From: Variovorax paradoxus
GTDB taxonomy: Bacteria > Pseudomonadota > Gammaproteobacteria > Burkholderiales > Burkholderiaceae_C
DNA: 64,000 nucleotides
NCBI GenBank assembly: GCA_016806145.1
Contig: CP063167.1
Span: 864,501-928,500 of the forward strand
Reading direction: 5' to 3'
Position numbers and translations under genes: made by a program. Shown here piece by piece: positions 34,897 to 43,610 of the stretch. Below the pieces are notes generated by a model. The model worked only from the letters and a program-made list of their open reading frames with translations. It searched no databases and had not been told where the DNA came from. Position 1 is the stretch's first letter. Each line of letters begins with the position of its first letter.

Positions 34897-35515
34897 CCTC
34901 TTGCCGTCGCGGATCTCGTACTGCTCCCCGCTGAAAAGCATGGATGCCGCGGGCCGTGCGATGCACGCCAAGCGGCGGCTCCTCGGTCATCTCCGCCTCG
35001 GCGACGATGCTCCTGGTCGTTGCCTCCCATCCCGGAAACGCGGTGCTGGCCGTCTTGCGCACGAGGCTGCGGCCGCCGTCGCAGCCGACGAGATACGCGG
35101 CGCGCAACGCTTCCCCCCGGAAAGCTCGACGGTGACGCCCGCCTCGTCCTGCACGAAGCCCGCCAGGTCGCGCCACCTGTAGATCGCCACCGCGAGCTCG
35201 TCGATCCATGCGGGCATAGATGCGCTCGATGTGCTTCTGCCGCAGCCCCAGTCCGAAATTGTGCCGGGTCGGAAAGTCGCTGATGTCGAGTCAGGTGACC
35301 CCGAACCCCGTGACCTAAGCCTTCTGCCCCTGCGCGAGGAACCGCTCGAAGATGCCGCGCTGGTCCAGAACCTCGAGCGTGCGCGAGCCCAGGCCGCCGG
35401 CGCGCGAGCCGGCAAGCGCCTGGTCCGGGCTGCGCTCGACGATGGAGACGTCGACGCCTGCCAGTGCCAGTTCGCCGGCGAGCGCCAGGCCCGTCGGCCC
35501 CGCGCCAGCGATCAT
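34897..35515 (-). pseudogene. FAD-dependent aromatic monooxygenase, N-terminal relic with frameshifts
   Basis: Minus strand from the ATG at 35515: MIAGAGPTGLALAGELALAG (FAD motif), GGLGSRTLEVLDQRGIFERF, then a stop. Other frames continue with DISDFPTRHNFGLGLRQKHI, then AAYLVGCDGGRSLVRK (the second FAD motif, GDG variant), then EMTEEPPLGVH. At least three frame changes are needed. It resembles the PheA/MhpA-like FAD_binding_3 hydroxylases. The C-terminal half is absent. Confidence 0.75.
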
Positions 35516-35740
35516 GACTGCATGTTCTTTCGTCCGTGAATCCTTCTCATTTGCTCACAAGTGGATGGGAGGTAACGGGCAATCGTTGCCCGACATGCGC
35601 GAAGGATCGCAAACGCCGCAGCAGGCCGCGCGGCGCAGTGACATTTGGGAACGTTCTTCACCGTCGCGATGTGCGCAGTATCGGGTCGCCGTCCGTTGGA
35701 AGCGCATCACGGCGATTCCCGCCCTCTGGAGTTGAAACAA

Positions 35741-36091
35741 ATGATTCTCTCGCGAACCGTCTTCAAGCTTGCCGCCGCAGGCCTCGTTGCCGCTGGCGCC
35801 CTGACCGTCGCCGCAACGGCCAACGCCGACACCAGCTGGTCCGTCGGCATCAACGTCCCCGGCGTGGTCGTGAACGAGCCGGCCCCCGTCTACACCTATC
35901 CGGCGCCGACCTACTACCAGGCTCCGCGCCCGGTCTACTCCGTTCCGCCGCCCGTCTACTACGAGCCGGCCGCGCGCTGGGAGGAACGTCGCGCCGAACG
36001 CTGGGAAGAGCGCCGTGCCGAGCGTCGCGAATGGCGCCGCCGCCAGTGGGAGCGCGAGCAGTACCACCGCTACTACGAGAATCGCGACTGA
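35741..36091 (+). CDS. Small secreted low-complexity protein
   Basis: A 116-residue protein. The signal peptide MILSRTVFKLAAAGLVAAGA is followed by LTVAATANA and a cleavage site. The mature part has a Pro/Tyr-rich middle (VYTYPAPTYYQAPRPVYSVP) and a C-terminal Trp/Glu/Arg repeat (RWEERRAERWEERRAERREW). Proteins of this type are common in Burkholderiales envelopes and have no known biochemical role. The start at 35741 was chosen over upstream in-frame codons because of the signal peptide. Confidence 0.8.
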   Translation: MILSRTVFKLAAAGLVAAGALTVAATANADTSWSVGINVPGVVVNEPAPVYTYPAPTYYQAPRPVYSVPPPVYYEPAARWEERRAERWEERRAERREWRRRQWEREQYHRYYENRD

Positions 36092-36095
36092 GGTC

Positions 36096-36119
36096 GGCGG
36101 CCTCGCGTGCAGGGCCGCC
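36096..36119. terminator. GGCGGCC-N10-GGCCGCC hairpin between convergent genes
   Basis: A perfect seven-base stem with a 10-base loop in the 45-bp gap between the convergent secreted-protein and permease genes. There is no clear T tract, so it is only a weak terminator candidate. Confidence 0.35.
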
Positions 36120-36136
36120 TCCTCCGCACCTGCGCT

Positions 36137-37063
36137 TCAGCCCTGCGCGGGCAATGGCTTCGTGAGCGCTGCGGGCGCGACCTGTCGACCGACCAGCCCG
36201 CCCACCGCCAGCAGCGCGAGCACGTAGGGCAAGGCGATCAGCAAGGCGCTGGGCACCTCGATGCCCATCGCAGGAAGCTGGAACTGCAGCGCAGTGGCGG
36301 CTCCGAAGAGACAGCAGGCCATCACGGTCCGGCCAAGGCGCCAGTTGCCGAAGATCACCGCCGCGATCGCCAGGTAGCCGGCGCCGCCGGTCATGCCTTC
36401 CGTGAAGGTGTGGATGTCACCGATCGACAGGAAGCAGCCCGCCAACGCGGACGTGAAGCCGGTGAATAGCACAGCGCCGTACCGGATGCGGCTCACCTTC
36501 AACCCCGAATGGCTCGCCGCCTGCGGCGACGTGCCCGCAGCATGGATCGCCAGGCCGAGCGCAGTGGCGCGCATCACCCAGCCCACCAACACGATCAGCA
36601 CGATGGCGGCATAGAGCAGCCATGCCTGCCGGAAGACCTGCTCGCCCAGGTGCGGGATCTCCGACAGGCCGGGTGGCGCCCACTTGTCCAGGCCCGGGAT
36701 CTCGGCGCGCGAGCGGCTGCCGAAGATCGCCCGGTAACCCAGGGTGGTCGCGCCGAGCACCAGGATGTTGATGCCGATGCCGGTGACGATCTGGTTGGCG
36801 CGCAGCGTGATGCTCAGAAAGGCCTGGAGCCACGCGATGGGCAGCACGCACAGCACGCCGCAGAGCAGGCCGAGCAACGGCGAGCCGGTGGCCCACGAGG
36901 CGGTGGCGCCTGCGAAGGCGCCGGCCAGCATGAGGCCCTCCACGCTCATGTTGAGCACGCCGGCCCGTTCGCTCACGAGCTCGCCGGTGGCGGCGAGCAG
37001 CAGCGGCGCGGCGAGCCGGATGCTCGAGCCGACGAAGACGGCGGCCAGTTCGGGATCGATCAT
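36137..37063 (-). CDS. BMP-type ABC transporter permease (second subunit)
   Basis: A 308-residue membrane protein of the nucleoside/branched-chain permease superfamily: GELVSERAGVLNMSVEGLML is the family N-terminal motif, and MRATALGLAIHAAGTSPQAA the conserved cytoplasmic loop. GMTGGAGYLAIAAVIFGNWR is also conserved. It is the last gene of the four-gene importer; its start overlaps the other permease by 4 bp. Confidence 0.94.
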   Translation of the reverse strand: MIDPELAAVFVGSSIRLAAPLLLAATGELVSERAGVLNMSVEGLMLAGAFAGATASWATGSPLLGLLCGVLCVLPIAWLQAFLSITLRANQIVTGIGINILVLGATTLGYRAIFGSRSRAEIPGLDKWAPPGLSEIPHLGEQVFRQAWLLYAAIVLIVLVGWVMRATALGLAIHAAGTSPQAASHSGLKVSRIRYGAVLFTGFTSALAGCFLSIGDIHTFTEGMTGGAGYLAIAAVIFGNWRLGRTVMACCLFGAATALQFQLPAMGIEVPSALLIALPYVLALLAVGGLVGRQVAPAALTKPLPAQG

Positions 37064-38142
37064 TTGCGTCGCGCCTCCATGCGCTGGATGCCGATGGCTG
37101 CCCCGGCGAGCGTCACGATGATGAGACCCTGGATCACCACGACCAGGGCGGTGGGCACTTGCGCCACCATTTCCATGTTGATCCCGCCCGAACGCAGGAA
37201 GCCGAAGAGCAGCGAGCCCGCAACCACGCCGGTCGCGCTACCGCGTGCGAGCAGGCCCACCACCAGGCCGTCGAAGCCGTAGCCCGACGAGAAACCGGCC
37301 TTGAGCGTGTACTGCTCGCCCTGCAGCATGAAGGCGCCGGCAAGTCCACCGAAGGCGCCGGCTGCGCAGAGCGCGCCGATGGCGAGGCGGTCGATGGGCA
37401 TGCCGGCGCGGCGGGCCGCGCGCGGGTTCAGGCCGGTGGCGCGAAGCTGCAGTCCCGTCACCGTGCGGTTGAGCAGCAGCGCCACCGCCACCGCCAGCAC
37501 CACCCCGATCAGCAGGCCGACGTGCAGCGGCGTACCCGCATCGCCGGTGAGTAGCGGCAGCTGGGTCGCCACCGGAATCTCCAGCGACTCGGGCAGCGTC
37601 GCGCTGCTCGTCATCGGCCGGCGCAGCAGGTGCTCGGACTGCACGCTGCCGTACACCATCCAGATGGCGATGAAGGAAAGCAGCAAGGTCGCGATGACCT
37701 CGTTGGTGCCCATCTTGACGCGCAGGACGCCGGCGATGCCGCCCCAGAACGCGCCCGCCGCGCAGGCGCCGAGCATCGGAACGATGAAGGCCAGCCCCCA
37801 CGGCAGCTGCGCCACTGGTGGCCACAGCGCGAGCGCCGTGGCCGTGATGCCGCCGACGGCAATCTGCCCTTCTCCGCCCACGTTCGTGAGGTTCGCGCGC
37901 TCGGCCAGGATGAAACCCAGGCCGACCAGCATGAGCACCAGCGCACGGTTGATAGAGGCAGCCAGCGCATAGGACGAGCCCCAGGCGCCGTCCGCGAACG
38001 CGGCGACCGCATCGCCCACGGGCACGCCGAGCGCGGCGATCAGCAAGGCACCGACGCCAAAGGCCAGCAGCACCGCGGCTGCCGAGACCTGCAGCGCAGG
38101 GGTCGGCCTAAGCCGCGACCAGGCAAGTACAGGACCGCTCAT
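37060..38142 (-). CDS. BMP-type ABC transporter permease (first subunit)
   Basis: A 360-residue membrane protein with about eight to ten hydrophobic segments. Motifs: ERANLTNVGGEGQIAVGGIT and TGLQLRATGLNPRAARRAGM (family cytoplasmic loop) and GYGFDGLVVGLLARGSATGV. It forms a heterodimeric channel with the 308-residue permease. Confidence 0.94.
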   Translation of the reverse strand: MSGPVLAWSRLRPTPALQVSAAAVLLAFGVGALLIAALGVPVGDAVAAFADGAWGSSYALAASINRALVLMLVGLGFILAERANLTNVGGEGQIAVGGITATALALWPPVAQLPWGLAFIVPMLGACAAGAFWGGIAGVLRVKMGTNEVIATLLLSFIAIWMVYGSVQSEHLLRRPMTSSATLPESLEIPVATQLPLLTGDAGTPLHVGLLIGVVLAVAVALLLNRTVTGLQLRATGLNPRAARRAGMPIDRLAIGALCAAGAFGGLAGAFMLQGEQYTLKAGFSSGYGFDGLVVGLLARGSATGVVAGSLLFGFLRSGGINMEMVAQVPTALVVVIQGLIIVTLAGAAIGIQRMEARRK

Positions 38143-39773
38143 GGGGCGACCTCCTTTGCAACATCTTCCTTGTCACGGTGCCCGGCCATCCAGGCACCGA
38201 TGCGCGCGCGGTCCGCGCCCGCCGTGGGGCATGTGCCCATCACCCGGCCCCGGTAGAGCACCAGCACGCGGTCGGCGACGCTCAGCAGTTCGTCGAGCTC
38301 CGACGAGATGAGCAGCACGCCGACCCCGCGGTCCGCGGCGGCCCGGATGTGGCCGTAGACGGCCTCGACCGCGCCGACATCCAGGCCGCGCGTGGGCTGC
38401 GCCGCCAGCAGGAAGCGCAGGCCCTCGAGCGTGAGCTCGCGCGCGAGCACCGCCTTCTGCTGGTTGCCGCCCGAAAGGCCTCCGAACGGCACGTCGGGAC
38501 TGGCGGCGCGCACGTCATAGCGCTGCATGAGGTCGAGTGCCTCGCGGCGCATAGCCGCGCGGTCGAGGAGGCCGAAGCGCCGGAACCGGTCCAGGCGGTC
38601 GAGCATGATGTTCTCTGCGACGTTCATGCCTGTCACGCAGGCCAGCGCATGCCGGTCTTCGGGCACCACGCCGCAGCCCGCGGCGCTGAGCTGGCGCGGC
38701 GTGGCGCGCGTCATGTCCTCGCCGCAGACGAAATAGCGCCCCTCGGTGGGACGCAGCATTCCCGAAAGCACCGCGCCCAGCTCGCTCTGGCCATTGCCCT
38801 CGACGCCGGCGATGGCCACGATCTCGCCCGGCTCCACCACCAGGGTGAAGTTGTCCAGGCGCACCACGCCATCGACGTCGCGCACGGTGAGGCCGTCGGC
38901 CAGCAGCGCTGCCTCGCGCGTCGGGCTGCCCGGTGCCGGCCGGGACGCACGAGACGCCCGTACCGGCGCAGCGGCAGGCGCCTGCAGGTCGCGCTGGATC
39001 ATCGCGCGCACCAGCGCGTCGATATCCTGTGCGGGCGCGTCCGAGCGCGCCACCACGCGGCCGCCGCGCAGGACGGTCGCACACCGCGCAACGCGCTGGA
39101 TCTCGGCCAGCTTGTGGGTGACCAGCACCACGCCGCAGCCCTGCTGCGCCACGCGCGTACACACCGAGAGCAATGCCTCGATCTCCTGCGGCAGCAACAC
39201 GGCGGTGGGTTCGTCGAGCACCAGCAGGCGCGGCTCGCGCACCAGGCACTTCACGATCTCCACGCGCTGGCGCTCGCCCACCGACAGGTCCTGCACCTTC
39301 GCATGCGGATCGAGCGCGAGCCCGTAGCGCTCCCGCATCGCGGCGATACGCGCCGCGCCGGCCTTGCGGTCGAGGACGCCGCGCACCTGGCCGAGCAGCA
39401 GGTTGTCGAGCACCGTCATGTCGGGCACGAGGCTGAAGTGCTGGTGGACCATCGCGATGCCGTGCGAAAGGGCATCCGCCGGCGAGCGCGGGCGAAACGC
39501 CCCGCCGGCCAGCGTCATCTGGCCCGCGTCCGCGGCGTGCACGCCGAAGACGAGATTGCATAGCGTGGACTTGCCGGCGCCGTTCTCGCCCAGCAGGCAG
39601 TGGACTTCGCCGGGATGGAGCGCCAGCGAGACGTCCTGCAGCGCCTGCAGCGCGCCGAAGCGCTTGGACAGCCCCTCCAGCTGCAGCAGCGGCGCGGCGG
39701 CTGGCGTTGCGGCGAACCCCGGGCCGCCGCCGCTGATGCCGTCACCGAGGCCGATGGCGTGGCGCTCGCGCAT
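38139..39773 (-). CDS. BMP-type ABC transporter ATP-binding protein (two ABC modules)
   Basis: A 544-residue tandem ATPase from the ATG at 39773, which overlaps the receptor gene's stop by 1 bp. A much longer upstream frame lies in the receptor gene and was rejected. Module 1: Walker A GENGAGKSTLCN, signature LSVGERQRVEIV, Walker B LLVLDEPTAVLLPQE. Module 2 has a degenerate Walker A (GVEGNGQSELG), signature LSGGNQQKAVLAREL and FLLAAQPTRGLDVG. This is normal for RbsA/NupA-type ATPases. Confidence 0.95.
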   Translation of the reverse strand: MRERHAIGLGDGISGGGPGFAATPAAAPLLQLEGLSKRFGALQALQDVSLALHPGEVHCLLGENGAGKSTLCNLVFGVHAADAGQMTLAGGAFRPRSPADALSHGIAMVHQHFSLVPDMTVLDNLLLGQVRGVLDRKAGAARIAAMRERYGLALDPHAKVQDLSVGERQRVEIVKCLVREPRLLVLDEPTAVLLPQEIEALLSVCTRVAQQGCGVVLVTHKLAEIQRVARCATVLRGGRVVARSDAPAQDIDALVRAMIQRDLQAPAAAPVRASRASRPAPGSPTREAALLADGLTVRDVDGVVRLDNFTLVVEPGEIVAIAGVEGNGQSELGAVLSGMLRPTEGRYFVCGEDMTRATPRQLSAAGCGVVPEDRHALACVTGMNVAENIMLDRLDRFRRFGLLDRAAMRREALDLMQRYDVRAASPDVPFGGLSGGNQQKAVLARELTLEGLRFLLAAQPTRGLDVGAVEAVYGHIRAAADRGVGVLLISSELDELLSVADRVLVLYRGRVMGTCPTAGADRARIGAWMAGHRDKEDVAKEVAP

Positions 39774-40756
39774 CAGCCCTCCAGCACCTTGATCTTGCCA
39801 GACAGGATGTCCTTCTTGATCTGCTCGAGCTTGGCCTTCTGTTCGTCGGTCGCCCCGCAGATGACCATGTCCGATGCGTTCGGCCCCATGGCCAGTCCGA
39901 AGGGCTTGTAGCCAGCCTTCCAGGTACCGCCGACGGCCTCCTTGATGGCGTACTGCACCTGATAGCCGACGCCGGTGATGCTGTAGGCGGGATAGAGCGG
40001 ATCGGTGCCGCAGCGGTTGGTGTAACTGCCGATGATCTTCGTACCCTTCTCCTTTGCCGCCTGCTCCATGCCGCGCAGGCCGAGGTTCAGGATGTGATAG
40101 TGCACGTCGGCGCCCTGCGCGATGGCCGCCAGCGTGGCTTCCTTGGCCTTGGCCACGTTGTCGAAGTCGCCGGTGTAGTTCTCGAAGTACTTGATGCCGG
40201 GCTTGATGTACCTGGCGCCGTTGCCGAACTCCTTGCCGGCGTTGACGATGGAAGGGATCTCCATGCCGCCCACGTAGCTCACGGCCCCGTTCTTCGAGAG
40301 CATCGCGGCGGCGGCGCCCGCGACGAAGGCGATCTCGGCCTGCTTCACGTCGTAGCCGGCCACGTTGGCCGTCTCCTCGGCCTTGTTGCCGCCGACGATC
40401 GAAAAGTGCGTCTTGGGGAAGCGCTTGGCCACCTTGAGCACGGCGGCCTGCGTCTGGCCGCCTACGCCGATCACGAGCGCGTTCTTGCTGGCCAGGTTGG
40501 TCAGCGCCTGCTCCATGTCGGCGTAGTTGATGTTCTCGATCATCTGCACCTTGATCCTGGCGCCGTACTCCTTCTGCGCGGCCACGAGGCCGTCGTAGCC
40601 GGACTCCATCCATCCCTTGTCCGACTTGGACCCGGGAATGAGGATGCCGACCGCGAACGGATCGGCGGCCGAGGCCGGCAGGCTCAGCACGAGGGCGGTG
40701 AAGGCGCTGACGCCTGCGAGGACGGCGGCGCGGCGGGAGGGATACGGAATCTGCAT
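39773..40756 (-). CDS. BMP-family ABC transporter substrate-binding protein
   Basis: A 327-residue periplasmic receptor. The signal peptide is MQIPYPSRRAAVLAGVSAFT with cleavage after PASAAD; no lipobox. FAVGILIPGSKSDKGWMESG is the typical BMP/PnrA start. MIENINYADMEQALTNLASK and GYDVKQAEIAFVAGAAAAML follow. Known relatives bind nucleosides, purines or related heterocycles. First gene of the importer operon and divergent from the hydrolase operon. Confidence 0.94.
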   Translation of the reverse strand: MQIPYPSRRAAVLAGVSAFTALVLSLPASAADPFAVGILIPGSKSDKGWMESGYDGLVAAQKEYGARIKVQMIENINYADMEQALTNLASKNALVIGVGGQTQAAVLKVAKRFPKTHFSIVGGNKAEETANVAGYDVKQAEIAFVAGAAAAMLSKNGAVSYVGGMEIPSIVNAGKEFGNGARYIKPGIKYFENYTGDFDNVAKAKEATLAAIAQGADVHYHILNLGLRGMEQAAKEKGTKIIGSYTNRCGTDPLYPAYSITGVGYQVQYAIKEAVGGTWKAGYKPFGLAMGPNASDMVICGATDEQKAKLEQIKKDILSGKIKVLEG

Positions 40757-40782
40757 GGCATGCCTTTCGCTAGTTGGAGGGT

Positions 40783-40804
40783 TAAGTAACTAATCAATTA
40801 CTTA
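40783..40804. promoter_or_regulatory. TAAGTAA-N8-TTACTTA palindrome between divergent operons
   Basis: Perfect seven-base arms at 40783-40789 and 40798-40804 with an AT-rich spacer. It lies 26 bp upstream of the receptor ATG and about 130 bp upstream of the isochorismatase-like ATG. It is the obvious candidate operator for the TetR regulator at 42933. Function is inferred. Confidence 0.55.
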
Positions 40805-40933
40805 CCGACAACGCATCGCAATAACAGTGCCAATGAATTCGCCGACTTTTTGCCGCATATCGGTGCGGCGACCGCAACGAATGCACCAGCCTGCGGCGAT
40901 GCGCCCTTCGCCCGCACACCACCGGAGCCTTTG

Positions 40934-41731
40934 ATGAAACGCCACCCTTATCTTCCCGATGCCCGGCCCGACGGCGCCCTGGGCCTGGGCCAGCAGTACT
41001 ACTGGGTCGCCAGCGAGCGCGAGGTCGATATGTCCGTGGAGCCGCCCGCGCCGCTGCGCGCCCGGGTGCAGGCGCAGCCGCAGAACGTGGTGCTCGACCT
41101 GCGCCGCACGGCCATCGTCATCATCGATCTGCAGAACGACTTCTGCACCGAGGGCGGATGGGTCGACCACATCGGCGGCAACTATGCGGCGGACCGCACG
41201 CCGATCGCCCCGCTGCAGAAGCTGCTGCCCGGGCTGCGCCGCGCCGGCGTGCCGGTCGTCTGGGTCAACTGGGGCAACCGCCCGGACCTGGCCAACATGC
41301 CGCCCAACCAGATCCATCTGTACAAGAACAGCGGCACGGGCGTCGGCCTGGGCGACCCGCTGCCCGGCGGCAAGGGCCACGTGCTGCAGAAGGACTCGTG
41401 GGCCGCGGCCATCGTGGACGAGCTCGCACCGCACGAAGGCGACTTTCTGGTCGACAAGCACCGCATCAGCGGCTTCTGGGACACGCCGCTGGACAGCATC
41501 CTGCGCAACCTCGGGGTGCGCAGCATCCTCTTCGCGGGCTGCAACACCGACCAGTGCGTGCTGCACACGCTCACCGACGCCAACTTCCTGGGCTACGGCT
41601 GCGTGATGCTGAGCGACTGCTGCGCCACGAGCTCGCCGGACTTCTGCACCGAGGCGACGATCTGGAACGTCAAGAAGTGCTTCGGCTTCGTGACCGACTC
41701 GGCCGCCGTGCTCGCGGCGCTGCCCGCCTGA
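40934..41731 (+). CDS. Isochorismatase-family cysteine hydrolase
   Basis: A 265-residue cysteine hydrolase. The catalytic triad is visible as Asp in AIVIIDLQNDFCTEGG, Lys in FLVDKHRISGFWDTPL, and Cys in LFAGCNTDQCVLHTL. The N-terminal extension and Trp-rich middle (VWVNWGNRPDLANMPPNQIH) match the ureidoacrylate/biuret/N-carbamoylsarcosine amidohydrolase side of the family. Start 40934 rather than an upstream ATG fits these relatives. Its stop overlaps the amidase ATG by 1 bp. Confidence 0.92.
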   Translation: MKRHPYLPDARPDGALGLGQQYYWVASEREVDMSVEPPAPLRARVQAQPQNVVLDLRRTAIVIIDLQNDFCTEGGWVDHIGGNYAADRTPIAPLQKLLPGLRRAGVPVVWVNWGNRPDLANMPPNQIHLYKNSGTGVGLGDPLPGGKGHVLQKDSWAAAIVDELAPHEGDFLVDKHRISGFWDTPLDSILRNLGVRSILFAGCNTDQCVLHTLTDANFLGYGCVMLSDCCATSSPDFCTEATIWNVKKCFGFVTDSAAVLAALPA

Positions 41732-42936
41732 TGCACACGGAGACCGCGCACGGCTCGGGCGGCTGGATGCCCGGCCCCCGCTGCGAGCGGCCCGCCACCG
41801 GCGTCGGCGCGCTGAACGGGGTGCGCCTGGGCGTGAAGGACCTCATCGACATCGCAGGTGCCCTCACCGGCGGCGGTAACCCGGACTGGGCCACCAGCCA
41901 CGCGCCGGCCGTGCACGACGCGCCCTGCGTGGCCGCGCTGCGTGGCGCAGGCGCGCGGGTCGTCGGCAAGACGATCAGCGACGAACTCGCCTTCAGCCTG
42001 GAGGGCGAGAACGCCCACTACGGCGCGCCGCGCCATCCGCGCGACCCCGATCGGCTGCCCGGGGGGTCGTCCAGCGGCAGCGCCGCCGCGGTCGCATGGG
42101 CGGAGGTCGACTTGGCGCTGGGCACGGACACGGGCGGCTCGGTGCGCGTACCGGCGGCGTTCTGCGGGGTCGCCGCGATGCGGCCCACGCACGGCCGGAT
42201 CCCGCTCGGCGGGGTCCTGCCCTTCGCACCGAGCTACGACACGGTGGGGTGGTTCGCGCGCGATACCGACCTGCTGCGCCGCGCCGGGCATGCGCTGCTC
42301 GGCACCGAAGCCCGCATCGGCAGCGCCCGGTCCGCGCCGCCCCTGCGCGTGTGCGTGGCCACGGACGCGCTGGCGCTGGCGGAGCCCGCGGTGCGCGAGC
42401 CGCTGGCCGCGTGGGCCCGCCTGATGCGCATCGACAGCGAGCGCAGCGCCTATGGCGGCAGCGACTGGCGCGACTGGTTCGAAGCCTATGCCGTGCTTCA
42501 GGGCCTGGAGATTCAGGCCCACGTCGGCCCGTGGATCCGGCGGCAGCGGCCGCGCTTCGGCGCTGCCATCGCGCCGCGCTTCGAGGCGGCGCTGGCGCTC
42601 GATGCCGCACAGGGAACGCGCTGGAGCGACTGGCGCGCCCAGGCCGCCGCGCGGCTGGCGCAGAGGATGAGCCCCGACGAGGCGTGGCTGATTCCCGCCG
42701 CACCCTGCTTCGCGCTGTCGCGCCGGGCCGATGCGGCTCAGCGCGGGGCCTTCTACAAGCGCGCACTGGCGCTCGGCGCGGTGGCCGGCCATGCGGGCCT
42801 GCCGCAGGTGGTGTTTCCGCTACCGGCTGCCGAGGGCCTGCCGCCTTACGCATCCTTCATCTCGGCCAGGGGCAATGACGAACGGCTGCTTGAACTTGCC
42901 GCGACACTAGCGCCTGCATTCCCATCCACACGATGA
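41731..42936 (+). CDS. Amidase (amidase signature family)
   Basis: A 401-residue amidase. Catalytic Lys in GVRLGVKDLIDIAG, cis-Ser and nucleophile Ser in PGGSSSGSAAAVAWAEVDLA then GTDTGGSVRVPAAFCG. The family-typical Ser-cisSer-Lys triad is complete. It is shorter than most (450-500). It hydrolyses a carboxamide, perhaps one exposed by the upstream cysteine hydrolase. Overlaps with both neighbours (1 and 4 bp) make a tight translational unit. Confidence 0.94.
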   Translation: MHTETAHGSGGWMPGPRCERPATGVGALNGVRLGVKDLIDIAGALTGGGNPDWATSHAPAVHDAPCVAALRGAGARVVGKTISDELAFSLEGENAHYGAPRHPRDPDRLPGGSSSGSAAAVAWAEVDLALGTDTGGSVRVPAAFCGVAAMRPTHGRIPLGGVLPFAPSYDTVGWFARDTDLLRRAGHALLGTEARIGSARSAPPLRVCVATDALALAEPAVREPLAAWARLMRIDSERSAYGGSDWRDWFEAYAVLQGLEIQAHVGPWIRRQRPRFGAAIAPRFEAALALDAAQGTRWSDWRAQAAARLAQRMSPDEAWLIPAAPCFALSRRADAAQRGAFYKRALALGAVAGHAGLPQVVFPLPAAEGLPPYASFISARGNDERLLELAATLAPAFPSTR

Positions 42937-43598
42937 GCAAACTTTCCCCACGGCGGGCACCGGCCCAGGAGACGATCGCGCGGCGCGACGCCACACTCAC
43001 GCGCGCGAAGCTCCTGGAAGCGGCGATCGACGAGTTCTCGAACGAGGGCTACAGCGGCGCGCGCACCGAACGCATCGCACGACTCGCCGGCACGAACATC
43101 CGCATGCTGTACCACTACTTCGGGAGCAAGGACGACCTGTACGTCGCCGTGCTCGAGGCGGTGATGGCCGACCTGCGGCACGAAGAACTCCGGCTGGACC
43201 CGGAGGCCGAGGAGCCGCTGACCGGCCTGCTGCACATCGCCGATTTCGTGGACCACCACTTCGCGACGCACCCGCGGCTGCGCAAGCTGCTGGCCTTCGA
43301 GAACCTCAACGAGGCGCGGCACCTCGCGCGCTCGAACCGGATCCCGGAGATGTCATCGCCGGTGATCGCGCTGATCCGCCGCCTGCTGGTGCGCGGGGTG
43401 GCGGCAGGCGTCGTGCGCAGCGGCATCGATGCGCTGCACCTGTACGTGGCGATGGTGAGCCTGTCGTACTACGGCCGCGCCCATGCGTTCACGCTGTCAC
43501 GCATCTTCAACAAGGACCTGCAGGCCGCGGCCTGGCAGAAGGCGCACCAGAAGATGACCCGCCAGATGGTGGCAGCCTTCCTGACGCAGGCGCCATGA
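42933..43598 (+). CDS. TetR-family transcriptional regulator (RutR-like)
   Basis: A 221-residue protein. HTH at residues 20-65: AKLLEAAIDEFSNEGYSGAR, TERIARLAGTNIRMLYHYFG, SKDDLYVAVLEAV. The C-terminal domain has the helical dimer/ligand fold of RutR-type regulators, which sense pyrimidines. Embedded in the hydrolase operon, it probably controls both divergent units through the palindrome at 40783. Confidence 0.93.
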   Translation: MSKLSPRRAPAQETIARRDATLTRAKLLEAAIDEFSNEGYSGARTERIARLAGTNIRMLYHYFGSKDDLYVAVLEAVMADLRHEELRLDPEAEEPLTGLLHIADFVDHHFATHPRLRKLLAFENLNEARHLARSNRIPEMSSPVIALIRRLLVRGVAAGVVRSGIDALHLYVAMVSLSYYGRAHAFTLSRIFNKDLQAAAWQKAHQKMTRQMVAAFLTQAP

Positions 43599-43610
43599 AC
43601 GAACTTCCGC

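Noticed and set aside
34066..34971. 301-codon minus-strand frame
   Set aside because: It is a chimera: its first 33 codons belong to the broken FAD monooxygenase, the rest is antisense to the LivH and SDR relics.
38139..40613. Apparent 824-residue minus-strand protein
   Set aside because: The first 280 residues are a wrong-frame reading of the BMP receptor gene. The true ATPase starts at 39773, with a 1-bp overlap with the receptor stop.
41158..42936. Apparent 592-residue plus-strand protein
   Set aside because: Its first 190 residues are a shifted frame of the isochorismatase-like gene. The amidase starts at 41731.
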